Shown here piece by piece: positions 49,050 to 64,000 of a DNA stretch of 64,000 bases. The DNA comes from Sipunculus nudus. Taxonomy: Eukaryota > Annelida > Sipuncula > Golfingiida > Sipunculidae. Under the pieces are notes generated by a model, which saw nothing but the letters and a program-made list of their open reading frames with translations, searched no databases and was not told the DNA's origin. Location of the stretch: positions 72,435,618-72,499,617 of the forward strand of contig CM049317.1 of the NCBI GenBank assembly GCA_026874595.1, given 5' to 3'. Numbering within the stretch: the first letter of the stretch is position 1; each line of letters starts with the position of its first letter. A program made the position numbers and the translations under genes.

Positions 49050-49945
49050 GGCGGATCCAGAAATTCGAGAACATGGGGCGCTAATATTGAATTGGCGGTT
49101 GATGGGTATTATGAAAACTACGTTCTTAAATTTTGATTTTGTAAATTGTATATACATATATATATATATAATTATTATTACGTAATATATATATCACCTT
49201 ATGGAAAATATTGATAAAATCTAAAGCCACACTTCATTACAGTAAATTATATTTACATTGGGGAGAGTATTGGATCCATGTAGGGAAAATGTTGAATCTT
49301 TGCAATGTAAAAAGGACATTTTGAGGCACCTTTGACAAAGGATTATGAGGATTTGCTGCTCTTAAACTACAAATTTCTTACATGTTTTTGCATAATAATT
49401 TCAAAATTTACAGGGTTGGGGTTACCGTTCATATGTCTAGCTTTAATCTTTCTTCAAATTTAGGGTATAAACTGGAGAGTCCAAACATTCAATAGTTCTT
49501 AACATGTTGATGTCAATGGTGAAAATGCGCATCTACGTTTATAACTTGCCAAATGTCATGGTTTAAATGTAGTTCTCGTGGTAAGATAATTGATATGTCA
49601 AATTCGTATGTTAAACTTTGCATTACGCACATGACTCGGATATCAGAGTACAGAGCCTGATTTTGAGTATCAACCGAGGAGCCGTGATATTTTTCCGGTC
49701 GAGGTAGACTCCAGTCTAAGCTGAGTTCTGTAGGCTAGTGGAAAGGCCGTGCCTCACTCACAGATTCATTAATATCCTCAGCTTATGAACTGGAAAGTAG
49801 TAAACATAATTATCTAATTGCTAAGAGAAAAAATATCTGAAAAAAATTGATTACGAATAAATGGGAAAAGGCCTCTATAAAATGAGAGATGTTACAGCTC
49901 AACGAGTGGGGGGGGGGGGGGGGGGGGACCGCCTCTGGATCCGCC
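49050..49945. mobile_element. TIR element with GGCGGATCCAGA ends
   Basis: ggcggatccaga at 49050-49061 is mirrored by tctggatccgcc at 49934-49945, about 0.9 kb apart. A G-run (49908-49927) sits just inside the right end. No coding region is recognised between them. Confidence 0.5.
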
Positions 49946-50188
49946 ACTTCTCAATGCCCGTTGATGCGGTCCTCATTAAGAAATACAGAAATGTTTAACT
50001 GCATTCAAAAAGAGAAAACTATCGAATGTTCTGTCAATTTGATGACTCAAAGAAAAGATCCTGTGGTTTTACATAAAAAGCAAACTGGAGCGTTGTAAAT
50101 GATGTAAAGGGTCAGGAATGGTACAAAAAAGCAGGAATAATCACATCGACATAGAAAAATCCTATCCAAACCCAATCATCAAATCTGA

Positions 50189-50210
50189 TTTATTTTAACA
50201 TTACTTTATT
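50189..50210 (-). promoter_or_regulatory. Poly(A) signals of the receptor gene
   Basis: Two AATAAA hexamers on the - strand (50205-50210 and 50189-50194) lie about 480-500 nt beyond the stop codon of the convergent receptor gene. Confidence 0.5.
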
Positions 50211-50689
50211 TTACAAGCATAGAGGATATATAATAATCATCAAATATTATGGTTCAATGAAAAAATTACAGTTGAATTCCGTTCATATATACATTCAAAG
50301 ATTGTCTATTCTTTCACTATTAGACTATAACATTATGACTTGACAGGCAAAGATCAAATTCAGTAGAACGCTTTTAGTTCCGGACATTGCATGACTTATT
50401 AAAGGATCCCTTAACACTACTTGGATATAGTTTCCATTGTCAAAATTAACTTTACAGAGAATGTAATGACTAAGGGTATCATCTTCCATTCTCCTCACGT
50501 TTGTTATTTAAAGACCATTCACTAAATACTTATTGCTGTTGCGATCACCGCCGGATTGACAGTCTACACAATTCTTGAATGTTTCAATCAGATATATAAA
50601 CTATGCGCTTTGTGTGGCAGTATTGACGTGCATCTTTGAATACGAGATTAGATAACAACAAACTAACCTGGTCGCCATCTAAATATTAT

Positions 50690-62851
<12,162 letters not shown>

Positions 62852-64000
62852 CTGTAACAGAGAAAAATATTCGCAGTACATTTCACCCTTCCGAAGACGA
62901 ATACCATCAGGTCAAAAAAAAGTTATGGTTCTGAGGCACTTTTTTTCAAAAATCAGTGCGGGCGGGTCATTTTTTGTTTTACTTTCTTTTGTATGTTTCG
63001 ATAAAAATGTCATATGATCAGGGAAAAGCATGATAATAACATAATTTTTTTGTTAAACAGGTAAAAGCACTATAAAACAAAGGAAATCTGATCAAAATTG
63101 TATTATTTTAGCTTCTTGTAAAATGAAAATCAAAATAATTTTTTTTTATGCGGGGGGTATATATTCACGCGGATGGTGCTGAGAACCATACCTTTTTTTG
63201 GCCTTACGTGTACTGACATATTACTTACTATTATACTAACATATTGATATTTCATTATAGTTAAGGCACTTTCCGATAGAGGGCGCTTGTAAAAATAATG
63301 TCAGATATCTCATGATTTAGGTGAAAATGTGGAAATGACCTCCGTTCGGAAACTCTCTACAGTTGCAGAACAAAACGGGCATTTCCGAGGTGTGGTCACA
63401 GAGAAGTTACGTAATAATAGTTGAATGGCACCACATTCAATTATAATGTAGAGTAAACATGAATACACGACAGACATATAAACTGAACTGATCGGAGCTA
63501 CGGCTTTTCGGTAGGCTCTGACTTATTACGGGGGGGGGGGGGGGGGGGCGAATAATACCGCCAGATCAGGACGGCAAGGAATTAGTTCATGATATAATAT
63601 TTCTGGTATGTTTACATTTTGAATGTATGCCAGTAATGAATTTATTACAGGCAGAGGTGGCTGGCGTTGCAAGGCTGAAATCAAACTTTGTCGCTTGTAC
63701 AGACATCAAAGGCTCCGTCAAATAACCAATTGACGTTTTTGAAAATTTATATTATAAGGATAAAAGGGATGGAATGAGGGCTAATTTATGTTGATTCATG
63801 CAGTCAAGACCTGTGAACGTATGTAATGTGAATCAGTTGATACTATTCATGGGAAAATATAGGCCTGAATAGTTTATATTTTAATGATGCCATCATTTAG
63901 TTCCGACCACATGCATGGACAGAGTGCTTCAGAATTAAGTTCCTCTATGAGCTACCTTTTAACACGACTTATTCCACCTTAAATACTAATATACCTTCTA
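62852..64000. other. No exon found; receptor 5' end probably beyond the window
   Basis: No - strand ATG with a hydrophobic signal sequence and a phase-1 donor could be identified here. The stretch holds the second copy of a dispersed repeat (63355-63455) and a G-run at 63530-63548. Confidence 0.45.

Noticed and set aside
63180-63260. Possible signal-peptide exon for the receptor (gtaagt on the - strand near 63220)
   Set aside because: The upstream frame gives only MKYQYVSII before the donor, with no hydrophobic signal core, so it was not accepted.

Overview
The window is AT-rich animal DNA with GT-AG introns, low gene density and many interspersed and tandem repeats. There are no bacterial-type operons. 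The repeats (short elements carrying CCGTCC microsatellites, TA-flanked MITEs, long G and C runs) and the lectin-receptor repertoire suggest a marine invertebrate, most likely a bivalve mollusc. That assignment is inference from sequence style, not from a marker gene.

Three protein-coding genes can be assembled from exons whose splice phases agree. (1) A complete SLC23-type (nucleobase/ascorbate transporter family) gene lies on the + strand, 11 coding exons from 17486 to 36516, giving 650 aa. (2) A complete small gene lies on the + strand, 6 coding exons from 42651 to 48337, giving a 267-aa secretory-pathway protein with two C-type lectin-like domains (CTLDs) and a C-terminal KDEL. (3) A 5'-incomplete gene lies on the - strand, nine coding exons from 62851 down to 50690. 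It encodes a type I membrane receptor: WSC-like cysteine domain, short linker, CTLD, Ser/Thr-rich stalk, transmembrane helix, and a cytoplasmic tail of about 630 aa with repeated tyrosine motifs. Its second CTLD exon carries an apparent 1-nt frameshift. Genes 2 and 3 are convergent, so they form a small lectin-domain neighbourhood.

The rest is introns and repeats. Positions 1-17443 hold no convincing gene: a decayed ~270-bp satellite, a 3.1-kb repeat element with a ~720-bp internal period, a diverged tandem array, a possible LINE remnant and a TIR element. The SLC23 introns hold MITEs, tRNA-like SINE pieces, a second copy of the CCGTCC element, and two tandem arrays that start almost at the 5' splice sites of introns 5 and 8. 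The region 36517-42650 is intergenic, with a 271-bp tandem duplication just upstream of the lectin gene. Gene 2 contains three foldback MITEs; two are one family with perfect 7-bp target-site duplications, one of them inside the 3' UTR. A large intron of gene 3 holds a broken SAP-SWIM-YqaJ gene bracketed by inverted repeats, which looks like the cargo or coding part of a DNA transposon.
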